Shown here: one piece after another, positions 35,818 through 49,467 of the stretch
How positions within the stretch are numbered: position 1 is the stretch's first letter
Layout: each line of letters opens with the position of its first letter
Assembly (NCBI GenBank): GCA_016801845.1
Contig: CM028922.1
Span: 4,643,501 to 4,707,500, forward strand
Source of the DNA: Polydactylus sextarius
Taxonomy: Eukaryota; Chordata; Actinopteri; Polynemidae
Direction: 5' to 3'
Length of the DNA: 64,000 nucleotides
Made by a program: the position numbers and the translations under genes
The notes under the pieces: generated by a model
Told to the model about the DNA's origin: nothing
What the model saw: the letters and a program-made list of their open reading frames with translations, nothing else
Database searches by the model: none

Positions 35818-37443
35818 CAATAGATAGAAAATTAGGTTAATATAAAATATTATGTATTCATGTATTATGTATATATGTATTAAAAGCTTGTGTGCATGAG
35901 ATCTGCAAACAGCAACAACAATCAATATCTATTTAGATTTGGCAATAAAAATGTCTGTTGCTTTGCTTTCATTGAATCTCACATTGACACAGACGATGAC
36001 AGAAACTGAGCAATTAGCAAATATTTTGCTACTCAAGCAATTAGTTGTTTGATTTCTTTTTACAGAATTTGAAATCTTTCTTTCCAGTCTCTGCTATCTA
36101 TGTTTTTTCCTCTTTTTTCAGTTTTACCTTTTCTTCTTTCTCCCAAACCACAGATATTTACAAAACAATTACTGTAATCTTTCCGTTTCCCTGCCGTCTT
36201 TTTGCCTACCTCACCACCACCTGCTCCAATTTCTGTGGTCTTAATTTTAAGTCCTGCGTCACCAGCCCAAAATGTAATTACAGATTAATATGCCACATAC
36301 AGAAAGGCTTTATTAGACCTCAATGATGGGCATAGTTTGGCCTCCCATCACAACAACAAGCACTTCACTGATTTCATCACTTCCACCATACAAACATGCT
36401 GTCCATCTCTCCGCTGCTCTCACAAATTCCCAGCTCATCTACTGCAGAAAGGGCACATTTACATTCACGTCACTGCTAACACACATGTGCTGCCCGAGCA
36501 GCTGAGTCAAACATGTCTCATCAGATATATGCTGTACTGTCAGCCGGACCTGACAGCACAGGTGTAAATGTGGGGTGGGTTGAATCTCAGAAGTCAGTTC
36601 AGTTTTAATTTGTTCCACTTATGCATCAATCAGATATTTATTGATATACATCACAACTTTCTCATCATCATGTACACATGAATGTAAATATCTCACCTTT
36701 GCGTGCGGTCTTGATGCTGACTGGCTGGAAACCACCGTTGAGGGCAGAAGAATCAATGATGTCAGAGTCGAAGTCACGGTGGTTCTTCCTGTAGATGAAG
36801 AGCGCCACGGCCACAGAGATAACGAGGCACATAATCACCGCTATGACAATACCCACATACAGAGCTACGTCATCTGTACTGGGGGCCACTGGAGAGGAGG
36901 GTGGGGGAAGAGAGAGACAAAACACAGAGAGAGAAATAGTCTTTTAACATCTCATAAGTTAATATCAGTGGTGTAAAGCTTTCTTTCTCAATATGCAGGA
37001 GTTGTGATGAAGCCATTATCAGAAGACTAATATCCTGGTTTAAGACTGAGCCGGATATTAATAACCATCTACTGGGAAATTAATGCACACAGTATATCTC
37101 CTGTCTTTTTTATTCATTGTAGTTTATGCTGACCTGCTGTGGTAAATCAGTCTCTGCGTTGATGGAATAATATGGGAAATTCTTAATTGTCAAAAAATGT
37201 AAAGGGATAATGATGCAGGTGCTGTATTTACTTTGACACACACCACTGAGCCTTTTTTTTTTCCTCGGCTTTCAGCTTTTGGCATTTAACGTTCAATTTT
37301 CATTTATTTTATTAGGTGAAAAGTGCACAGATGTCGCTACAGATTATTCTTACAAAGAAATCTGCCAAACGTGCAAGATTGTACCTTATGTGTTGATGTT
37401 AGTGACTCACACTTTAATAGTTCTTGTAAGAAGCTATATTGTG

Positions 37444-37482
<39 letters not shown>

Positions 37483-40400
37483 CGTGAGGTTAACATAGAA
37501 CAGGATATGGACGAACTGTATGTGCAATGGCTCAATTAATAAGCCAGGCTGCTCCAGTGCAACCCAATGACACACTGTCCTAACAAGCGGGCTCAGACGT
37601 GACATCAAAAGTTCTGAAGACAGAGATATAGATGTTTTTATCTTCAAATTACCGTGCTCTGTATTGGAGTTCAGAGTCTGTCTCTGTCTTTGTTCTTACA
37701 CACTGCAGATAAGATCTAGACATAGCTTGCATTTCTCAAATTGTCTTTCATCTCTGTCTCCCTCCCAGAGTCTTTCTGTCCACTTTCCAGCTGGAGAAAC
37801 CTCTGATTACTAGGCCTGGCATGGATAGAAATGCAGACTCAGACAGGCACTCATTACAGATCAGACCTTTTAATGGATGCCTACTAACTGAACTCTCTGT
37901 GGTGTTTGGTGAAAAAAATGTCCTTGACTGTCACCAAGTTGACAAATGGGGAGAAACCCTTCTTTAGAGGGCATGTGTGAGCCTGTGTGTGCACATTGTT
38001 CAAGGTATGAACTCACACTGTGCATGTCTTGGGGGGGTGGGTGTTGGAAAAAAAAGTCAAAGACCAGACCATCTAAATGCATAATCCATATTAATAGTAG
38101 GAGAAAAAAACATTCTGATAAGGGAATACTGTTTTTGAAATAGTCCGAGGATGTCAATGCACAGAATCTACACCAGTAGATGGCAGCATCAGACATAAAT
38201 CCATAGGCGGCACTTTGAGGACATGCATGATGGGTGAGCATTTGTGTAAATTAGCCTTGTGTGTCTCAGGGATGCAGATGGCACTCAATCTGTCTTTTGC
38301 GTTCTCTTGCATGAAGGAGGAAAAAGGAGTAACAGAAGGAAAAAAGTGCTTTATGACGAGTGAAAAACATAAGCTGTGCAGTTTTTATCACACACCTGAT
38401 ATACACCTGTAAGTGCTTGGTTGTTGCTTTTTCCCCAAGTTATCACCCAGCTGTCCATAGAAATATGTTTATAAATGTGAATTGCTGTTTGAGCACCATT
38501 ATTCCACATTTGGTCTGATTAACATCTGTTACATTTCATGGTTTTAGGGTATGACCTTCACTTGGGAGTTTGTTATAAAGATTGTATAAACACGGTGATT
38601 AAAAAAAATAGTTTCATCAGTTAAAGACCTACTGAGTGACTGTAGTTAAAGAGATGGGGTACTCAGGCCTGTAGTCATTTCAAAGACTAAATTTCTTTCA
38701 CTCGACAGGAAGGACATGTGAGGCCTTGCTCTCTTTTTAACATAGACATCACATTAAGTACGAGTGTGAAGATACCATCTTCATATATGTTAGGCCTCTA
38801 ATCCTTCGTCTAGCACAGACACGAACAGAAAACAGAACAGGGAGCCAATGATGAAAGTCTGAAAATGTAATTTCCCTGTGCTCCGTCTGCCAAGCTTCCC
38901 TGCAGTTATTTAACATATATCCCCTCAGTCGAACAATCTTCCATCCACGCTTTGATGATAAAGGCGGCAACCTGCTAAGTGCACGCATTAAAATGTATCA
39001 CTTAGATTAATACATCCCTTTGAACATGAGCCATTGTCGGAAAGGGAAAAGTACAAGAAATGGAAATGAAAGGGATTACTGAACACTCCATTCTCTGTGA
39101 GAACGCAGAGGTTTACAGAGGGAGGGTGAGACACACAGTGACCAGACTCAGTGCCTGAGCTGACAGTGAGACAAAGTGGCAGGATGAAGTTCATGAGGAA
39201 AAAATGGGGTAAAGGGCAGTGTCGGCTCTGAGTTAGAGAGTAGCAACATGCTTGTAAACAGGGTGTCAGCCAGCAGAGACACATTACAGGAAAAGCACCA
39301 TATTAAGGATGATTAAATACGCTAAAGGCACCCCCTCTTATTTAAAAGAGAATAAATTTTAATCATTGATTCCAATCAGTCTAAAATCAGAAGCTGTGAC
39401 TTCCTGATTAAATTGATCTTCCTTCTCTAATAAAAAAAAAGAAAAACACCACAACAAATGGGACCAAATAAAGAAAATTGATCTACTATTATCTCCTAAC
39501 AGACAAAGAATGTGGTGAGTTATAATCAAATAATATTGATGCAGAACAGCTCAAACAAACAATATTAACTATTGCTGATGAAATGAACAAGGTGCTAAAT
39601 TGGGTAATGATGGATTTAGGTTATGTATTATATGACTATACAACTAATGGATGCTGAGATGTCTGTGAGAGAAACTTAAAGATTAAACTGTTGTATCTCG
39701 ATAACGACCCAGTCATGACCAGTAAAGTAGAAAACATTCTGGAGACTTTTTCCCAGAAGTCGATGGTTTCAGTCAGTAACCTTTTCAGCAAACTGCGGGT
39801 AGAACCTTCCTGAGATGATGTACGTTACCAAAGCGGCAAGTTCTGCCAATATTCTTGCTTCAGTTTTTGGAAGTATGTCAATAGATTTCTTTTCTTTGGC
39901 AACACTGTTGATTTGTCAGTAGGCGGCAGGCAGGTGTGCAGCTGGTGCATGTCTCTAATGGGTTGATGGTGGAATAAAAGCTATGATTCTTATCACCTTT
40001 CACTAGATAACTTAGATAACAATAAAATAACTAGAAGAGTTTGGCGTCTAATGGCACAAAACCTTAAAAATACCTTAAAAAAGTGTGCCTGAATAGCCGA
40101 ATGGTTATGGTAAATATGCTGTGCAGCTGTTCGCTGGTTCAAAACAAACGCAGCTTTCCTGCGTGACTTTCCCCCACTCTCCTCCCTGTTTCCTGCCTCT
40201 CTACACTGTCTCTATCATTATTATCAAGGCAAAATGCTCAAAAATAATAACAAAAAAAATTGGGGCAACTGAGAAGTTACACAAATATTCTTAAGTACTT
40301 CTGATTTAATTAATTGTTGACTTGGTTTACAGTGTAGAGAAGATGCAGGTTGGGTGTATTGACAAAAAAAACCTCAAAAATGGCCCAGATAAAAGCAAAG

Positions 40401-40819
40401 CACAAAGAAGTCTGGCTGTTGAGAGCTAGGTCTATATCTTGGGGTAGTGCAACTCTGGTCAACTAATCAAACTAGCACTAGTATTAAATTAATGGACACA
40501 ACAATAAATTTTAACGATAATGAGGCCACCATTGTGAATGTTTAATGCTTTTTACCTTGTTTTGAAGATGCTGCCTCTATACTAGTCATATTGTAGAGAT
40601 TATATTTCACATTTCAGCCATTCTATAGATAGAAAATTGGCAAACTGAGCTCAACTACATAAAAGATTTATATTGAGTAATATTACCTGAGTCACAGAAT
40701 AGTTGAACAGTTATTCTCCTATTATTTCAGATGTGGTGAGAAGAAGAACTCTGCTGTTACAGTGATTCAGGAATGTGCGTGATTTATGGTAGGCGTCTGT
40801 AATCTAAAGAGGGAGCGGG

Positions 40820-40851
<32 letters not shown>

Positions 40852-43800
40852 TTTCAGTCTGTTAAAAAGTACAGTTCTTGATATCACCTTGCCTGGGGAA
40901 GCAGGTGTCAATTATCAATCAGAGATGATGTTTTATTGTTATGGAATAAGCTTAGTCTTATTCTATTTTTTTGGAAAAGAAAAAGAAAGAACAATGGTAG
41001 ATGTGAATTTTCATTCAGTTATAAACAAGTTTTTCTTGTTTCGTGTTTTTGAGATGAAATGCTGCTATTGATGATGATAATGACAATGAAACTATGGCTG
41101 ATGGCAGTTTGTACACAACCTGCCAATTAAATTTCTTTGATTAAAAAAATAAAAAAAAGAAAGATTAAAGACAAAATCAGACATAAGATAATGAATGAAG
41201 AAATGATGTAAAATGTAAAAAAAAAAAAATATATACAAAAACAATAACTCACATGAATTTCCCAAATCACTCTTGTCTTTTGCCTCAGAGGACTTCTGAT
41301 ATAAGGAACCTTGAAGAGAGGGAGGATTGGTGGATGGGAGAGACACAGAGAGAGAGAGACAGGGGGAGAGTAGGGGAGGTGGAGGAGGAGGGAGGGGAGA
41401 TAGCAGGAGAGGGATGATGAAAATCAAATTTAAGCCAACAGAAAAACAAACTCAACAAATGAGACAGCAACAAACTCATGAGTAGGAGTGATGACACAGG
41501 GAAGTGATCTTTCTTGATTTAGCCCCTCCTCACCAAATCTGTGCATAGAGTATAGAGATGGATGAGAAGAGCAGGGGGAACATGGAGGTTCTGTGAAGGA
41601 GTGACGTGATCCATCAACTGGGCTTAGTGCCTCAGCAGCAGCAGCAGCAGAACTGATGCTGGCAGGTGAGGGGAATGGAGGGACTGATAAAGTGTGGGCT
41701 CAAGCAGAGTCAATAGAACCTACAGCCTTGCATCTGTCACTGTAAGGTGGATTGAGAGGGTGGTGCAAGGAATAAAAGGAATGATTATGTTAGGAATGCA
41801 GGGGGGAAAAAAAGGTTGAAGGATGGAGATTTGAAGAAAAAAAATCTTCTGCATAGATGTGTTTGTTTTTTGCCCCCAACTGGGACTATGATTGGCCCTG
41901 TTGTGGCCAGTTCATATGTTGAAGTGGAAGCGGAAAGCAGACTACAATGATAGCCTTGGATAGCGCACCAGTACACATAATATGGAGTCTCCCAGGGACA
42001 TCCATAAACAACTATACAAACAATGAAGTCCTTATTGGAGAGGGAGAGGGCCACAGGCAGACAAGTGGACCGACAGGAAAATCAATAGCTTGATAGATGG
42101 GGCTGGTGTGTACATGTAATCAGGCAACCGGGAGGCAGGCTGAAGCAGGGGGAGGTGACTGTCAGGGTCAGTCTAACTGATGGCCCATTTGAACTCATCC
42201 CGTAGAGTTCTGTTCATCTTGACTGAGTCTACAGTATAGCAGGGTAAGAGCATGCTTCAGTGGGTGGGCTCCAAGGGAAACCTCAGAGAAACACAGACAA
42301 GAATAATTTCTTACTGACAGCAGAAAGCTGGAGAGGAAAGCGAACACTTACAGGAAATCATTGTGTTTCAGTCATTAGTTGTTAGAATATGGCAGATTTC
42401 CAACCTCGGGGAAATATGAAGTTGTCTGGCAAAACTTATGTCACCATTTTAATAGCCAAAGGTTGAAATAAATGATTCTCTTCATTTACATTTAATCAAA
42501 CCTTTCAACCCCTTATAAACATGGAATAAATAACTTCATGTTCTTGGAAGGCTGTGAACATTTGAGTCACGCTTTTCCGGTCTCTGTTGTTTGATAGCAA
42601 TAAAGCTTTTGCCCTTGCTGGAGTGTGCTCTCCCCTTTCTTTAGATCAATATTTTGAGAAAATGTCATGTCTGAGGGCAGGCTTACCAAAGGCTTGGAAA
42701 ACAACATCAGAATCAGGTAAGACAGACAACAGAGAGTGCAAAACAGAGATTTAGACAGGCGAGTCTCAGTGAACTGTGAAAAGCATACTTATGTTAGAGT
42801 TGTGAAGGTCTATCTGAACAGGAAAAGTGCAGCCTCTCCAGATCAATCTATACGTACTTAACATTGTAAAATCCAAGCCCCAAACTTACTGACTGTTCTA
42901 AATGTAATGAACAAGATACAAAGTAAATTACAACACAGTTCTTTTCCTTTTTGACTCTGCTGAGCTTTTGCAATGTGCTACAATGGAGGCTGAGCAGCAA
43001 GAGTTCTATTTCCAGTTGTGCTCATATCAAATTCCTTTGCAAGATTTCTGTGATGGCTTGTAAATGAAATGATTTAAATAAATTCAAACAACGGAAAATA
43101 AGATCAAGCTGCAACAGAATCCACAGACACGTATTTGGTCAGATCCCAGCACTGCACTGGAGGGAGCAGATCAACAGTCCAAGGTGAGTTCAGATTGCAC
43201 ACAACTTCCATTCCCAATCATATTTGCTATAATGTGAGCTTTTAGATAATGGCCCGTTCTCCTAGATGCTAGTGGAAATGGTCATTAGCACTGACATAAG
43301 TGGCTTCACCCTCTTAGCTTCTAAAAAAAAAAATCAATCCTTGAAATGATCCTAAATCTATATCATTATGGCTTTATATTCTCTGCAAACTGGCCATCAA
43401 TCTACCAAGAACTAATGCTTCTGCGTTAGGCTGAGATACAGAGTGGTGGTGTGAGGTGTGTGGGGTGAACGTATGTTATGCCACAGATGGAAGTAAAATA
43501 AGACGAACAAGAGTAGATCCTCTCGCAGACTGCTTCCTGATGTTTTTATACACTGTAAGCATATGACCTTGACTAACATATCAGCTCACACATTCCTGTG
43601 GTGTTAACATTCAATGAAATCATTGTCAACTGAAGTCTTAATTTCCTGTCAATCCTCATAGTCAGTATAACATGTATTTACTTTGGAAAGAGACTTTCAG
43701 GAGATCTTTCAGCCACTTGTATCTAAAGATACTTATTGACCCACCAATGTGATGTCAACTGTAACTGATAGCACATTACGTCAGCGTCGTACTGCAGGTA

Positions 43801-46800
43801 GCAGCTTACATCCCCACAGAGCAAAAGCTGCACTCAGATCAGCTGCGCACAGTGATGGCCAGATGTAGACAATTCAAATCATTCAGCAGCTGAGCTGGTG
43901 TTAAATCATTAGTGTCACAATCACCATCTGTGGTGTGTTATACACACGATGGTGGTATCTGTGACAACATGCGGGTCCAACACCTTCAAAAGATGTTTAC
44001 TGGAGAGGAATTTTATCACACAAGACACAGATTAACTCAGTGACTACGCAGTCTTTCAAGCTATCTCCCCCTGATTCTCTTTCTCTTATTATTATTATAC
44101 AGACTGTGTTTCTGTAATAACAAGAAGACAAAGACTGCTGGAGGAAGTAAAGTTTTGTGCATCAAATATTTTACCCTGTAACTTCTCAACACTGCAGCAA
44201 ATGCACACGCGCACCCACGTGCATCCAAGCAGTATGGTGCAGCACGATTCCAATCTATGAATGTATTATGAGGGCCACAGAGCAGGACTGCTGGCCCAAC
44301 TGTGAACTGCATGGCTGTTTTAAACTTGATGGAAGAAAGAGAAACACAAAACAATTTGCTGCCTGTGGGAAAAATCTGGCTTCACCGGCAAAACAATGAA
44401 AAACCGACAGAAAAAGAAAAAAGTGATTTCCAAGAAGAAAATACTGGTGCATCCTGGAAAGTCTGTGTACTTTGAAGTCATTGAAAGAGTAAATGATTAT
44501 GTACAATTCTTGCTCACTTACAAAACACATGTAATTGGCAGCTCAAGAAAAGGAGTAAGCTCACCCTTGTGCTACCATGTGGCTTCTTATTTCCTCTCAT
44601 CTGACCTTAGGAATCCAGAGTTTTTAAATTAAGGTAGTAATCACAGTAGTTTGGTTGTGACCCCCCCCTCCTTATGTAATTACAATATAATCACTTATTA
44701 TTATTTTAAATATAACTCCCAAATGCTTAGCTTGTGACAAGGATAATTACTTAGAGTCCTTCCCCTTGTGGCCAAGTCTTTTTTTAAACATTATATTTTC
44801 AGCAGAGCTGACACAAGGAAAGATGTGCGGTGGTTTCTTCTTTCATGTCACTTTATTCCAACAGCTTTTGTGTATTATGCATGTGCAAATAAAAAGAAAC
44901 AGATCAAGTGCGGAAGACAGAGAGAGAGAGAGAGAGAAAGAGAGAAAGGCGTTTTAGCATGTCTCATTGTTTATGTATGAGCGAAGTGAAACAGAGTGAG
45001 TGAGAGACGGGGTGAGCGTTAAGTGAGGATGTGAAACACAGCGCTGTGATGAAAGAGCAGAGTGAAACTCATGGTCAAAGGGTAAAGTAGTTTCTTTGGT
45101 TGGCAGGTCAGAGAGAGTAGCTGAGGATTAGTCGGGTACTCACTCTGCATGCACAGCCCATCGGTGCAGTTCTTGGACTGGAGTACCATGCCCTCACAGT
45201 CCTTTCCCCCGTTTTTGGGTGCTGGGGCGCTGCATTCTCTCCTCCTCCAGTGAGTGCACTCTGTCCCACAGGTAGACCACTTACTCCATTCTGTCCACAG
45301 GCCATCCACTACCACACAACAGACAGGAGGGTAGAGTGAATGAGATGTCAAATGAAGAGATGAAGACCAACGAGTGCATGAGTGGGCGAGCGGACGCGTG
45401 ATCGAGACAGTGAGAGATATGTAGGAGAGACACATACGTAAGGGTGGAGGCACAAACACAGTGAAATATGCAAACACAGAGTTGCATCATATTTTTTTTG
45501 CATATTTTGTTTTCCCTTTCTACCCTCTAATAAGTGGGTGTGTTGTAATTTTATGCCATACCTGGGCAGAGAGGATTACACGCCAGCTTCTGGATGCCTT
45601 GCCCTTCACAGATGGCTCCGCCGTTGAGTGGTGCAGGGTTGGTGCAGCTGCGTGTGCGTTTCTGGTAACCACGACCACAGCGACTGTTGCACACTGACCA
45701 CTCCGTCCATGTTGACCATCCGCCATTCACTGGAACACACAGTAATAAAAACACGTTAAGATACATATAATTCTGGTTTGTTTTCTTTGCTCTTACTTTA
45801 GATGGCTTAACCAAACAATATTTTATACAGCAGTTTTTGAAAAAGCCCAAATAAGATAAGGGTGACAAAATACATAAAAGCAGCAGCAGATACAGCTTAA
45901 AAAAACTACATTTAGATTTGATTGGGTTAATGAGACTTATCGGTACATCATTAACTGAAATGTCTTAAGTGTTTGATGTCTCAGTTTATAGTCATTTGCC
46001 CATTATATAATGTGTATACACAGTGGAGTTTTTGTGCTCTGACCCTGAAATCTCAGGTCGTTACTTTGCCACGCAGCCAGACAGTAAATTCTGGTCAGAT
46101 TGCTGCATTTTCCATTCACTGATTCCTCCTAATGCCTCGCTTCCTCTCTCATCCATCTCTGTCAGCGACTAAATCCAGTGGAGAGTGACACCAGGGCTTG
46201 TGGCTGAGAACAAGTCTGTGGCATTTGAGATGGTGGAGCCGGGCCCCTCGGAGCCTCCAACTTTCAAAATGTGACATGCTTACGAGTGAGGCCCAAAATA
46301 TTGGACTCTAGGGGAAGACCGCCAAAACCCCACATTTCTGTACTGTCTGCTTTCTTTCCTCTATGGATCGTGGCTCTATCATCTGTCTCTCCCTCTTTCT
46401 CTGTATCTCTCGCCCATTTTTTTTCTCTTTGTGTTGCCAGCCTGTGCTCCCGTTTCCAGTGTCCTTGTAGTGGGGTTGGGCTAGAAACCACTGGACTAAA
46501 AACACACTGCCTAACCTTCCCACTTTTTCATCACTAGTATCAGACATAACTCTGCCTTATACTTTGGGGTTTTCATGCTGCTTTGAGAGAATGAACAGCA
46601 TAAACAGCACAGCTGTGCATTGATGTGAGAGGGTCCCACTCTGGAAAAAGGGGATAAAGAAGCAAGGACAGCACAGATGCAGTGGGTTGTGTTACTTTTA
46701 CTCAAGGATGAGTTGACATTAAAACAGTTTTTTAACATAATGTCCTAATAGACTGTGTAAGTGACAGGAAATCCTTGTAGAGACAATGGCCCTTGTCCCT

Positions 46801-49429
46801 GAAATCTGCTCATTTATATTTACAATTTCTGTTTTTGCATAACCCTTTCATTATTGGCTACACTGTTCTCACAACTGTAAGTATATAAAAAAACTATTTT
46901 TTTCTATTCTGAAAGTGTTGTGCATACAGCCTATCTGAATAAATTCTTTATGTACTTTCTTATGAGTTTTTCTGAAGACAGAAAGGTTGTGATGTTACTG
47001 AATTGTCAAAGCAGTATCATGAGGATGGATGAACTCTGCTGGCCTTGGATAACAAAACTATCAAGCCAGTGGTTGTTCTTCACAGAAAAACAATGTCTAA
47101 GGTTCAAAAGAGCATCTGTTCATGCATCATTTCTTCTGTCGTGAGTAGCCTCCAGCAGACATTGAGGTTTGAATTCACAGCCACGCGGTGCAGTAACTGT
47201 TATGTTAGCTGATGGTAGGGAGACAGTGGGTGAGTCTGTGTGAAGCCACAGCGGGGGACCCTTTAAGTACAGCTCAGTCGAATCAGCACCTCACTCGCAG
47301 TTCAGAAAATCACAAATCATCCGTTGCTCATACACCTTCTATTAGAAACATACCACGGAAGAGAGAGACAGGGATCTGCTTTATGCAGCGTGACTTTGAA
47401 ATGCATTTTATTTTGAGCTGAACTGACTTTTTATAGGAATTCAACACTTTTCCTACACAAAAGAGTCTGACTTGACTCAGGTCTCATGTGGCCAGTGCGG
47501 AGGATGAGTTGTAGGTTGGGAGATGTAAGAGTTACGTTAGATCTAATTGACTGTTTTGTTCAGTGTAAGACAGTAGTTTACCATAGACAATAACTGTAGC
47601 GGTGGTGCTGCGTCTCTTGGCCACAATGTTCTTAGCAACACAAGTGTAGTTGGCGGTGTCGGAGAGACGGGCCTGTTTGATGATCAGGTTGTGGTCGATG
47701 GTGATGTAGAAGTTTCTGTCATCTGCAGGGTCAATAATCTCTTCATTTTTTAACCACTCCACCTGAGAAAAAGAAGGAGAAAAAGAAGAAGGGAACACAA
47801 TGTGAGGATGATGAAACTCAGACAGATCAGAGACAACAGAGGAGTATTTTAAACAGAAGATGTGCCAGTAGATAGAAGACAGGTCGACCTCATTAAATTG
47901 TAGAAAAATCAGAGAAAAGTGTTAAACAGATACAGTTTTTTTTTTCTTGTCTCTGCCACGATTAGGGCACAACTGTTCAAGTCTCAAAGGTCCTGCTACA
48001 AAAAGTCAATAGCTATCATACTCTTTTTATTCTCCCCCTAGAAAAAAGCAAAACAGTCACAGCAGCGCTGTCAGACAGCAAAGAAAGTAAAAGTTGTGTT
48101 GAGACACTCTGGCCTTTTCTTTCCTTAGTTTCATGGCTCTAAATGATGCTGATGAATACCTGGTGCTAGAGTCTTTCTAAATGACCAAGATCCTTTTTCT
48201 CTTAATGAGGTGTAATGGTTTTAGCATCACAAAAAGAATCACACATGCCGTATCACACCCCCGCAGCCACTGTGATTCAAAAATATTTCCTGGTTCTCTG
48301 GTTTTCTTCAAAGAAGCTATCCAGTCATCTGGAGGCCTGGCAAACAACTAACTTCCTGTGTTTTGTGATATCCCATGAGGAGCCGGGCCCGATAGGAGAT
48401 AAGACACCAAGGACCGGTACAGGCAAAGATAAGCAAGATGTTTATGAAGGGTCTTTCACATGAGAGATAAAGTATCTCAAAAAAAGTGGGGCAATAACCT
48501 GATACGAGTCCTGCCAAGACAATAGAGTCTGCGGGTTCACTGTTGTTGGAGTTCTTGAGAAACAACACAGAAACAGCATGTAGTGGTGCAGGGATATACA
48601 ACACAGTGGCCATAGTTGAAAGACCAGTAGTTTTAGAAGTCTTTTAAAAGAGAAGATGTGCTGATTGTGATATACACTGGGTTATATACAGCATGTGTGT
48701 TGTGTTTAGTATGTGTGTGGAGATGGCAGATATCAAAGATGCCATCGGTGTCACACCTCTGCGAAGCTGCCTTCTCTCTTATCCGGTGGGAAAAAAACAT
48801 TAAAGAGGCTGAGAAGAAAATATTTTCAATACTTCACAATTATGTCACACTTAACCTCTTCCAACCCAGCTCCACTTCAAATCAATGCATGCTTCACTTC
48901 TACCACATCTCATAAAACACCAATCCCCCATGACAAACTTATATCTGAACAAACACTGGATGCAAACAAATATCGATCAATATCATAAGAGTCTTACAGT
49001 ATGGCCCTATGCAAGCATGATGTATTCTTGCTGCTGATTTGGTGCTTATGAGTGTTTTCCTCCATAAACATGTATCAGCTGAATCAATCTCATGGAGCCA
49101 GGAAGGATAGGATTCCCTCACCAGCCGTCTACTGGCTGAAATTAAACCTCTCTTTCACATGGGCGAAATGCAATAAAATGAAGCCTAACATAAATTACGA
49201 TGTATAGGAGACACAGTGCATGCATAAATCACTCCGACTGTATTTATAAACCATGTTCATTTCTCAACCAAAAAGGAAATCATGTTTTAGATTATATTAT
49301 ATTTAATTTATGACTAGAAGTTTAATGAAAGCAGCAACTGCAGTTTGAAGACACAAGAAACAAAATATCTAATCTGTGTCAGCCACAGATGTTGGAATTA
49401 CTGATATTTATTACTCCAATTACTCCAAA

Positions 49430-49467
<38 letters not shown>

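Larger units (their letters stand above)
36889..45143 (-). other. unc5c: unc5c juxtamembrane intron (8.3 kb if the cassette exon is skipped)
   Basis: Separates TSP1 repeat 2 from the membrane exon and contains the 57-nt cassette exon at 41253-41309. It also holds a fossil tRNA-derived SINE (40087-40255) and (GT)n tracts at 37445-37479 and 40822-40848. No other exon-like sequence is recognised. Confidence 0.8.
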
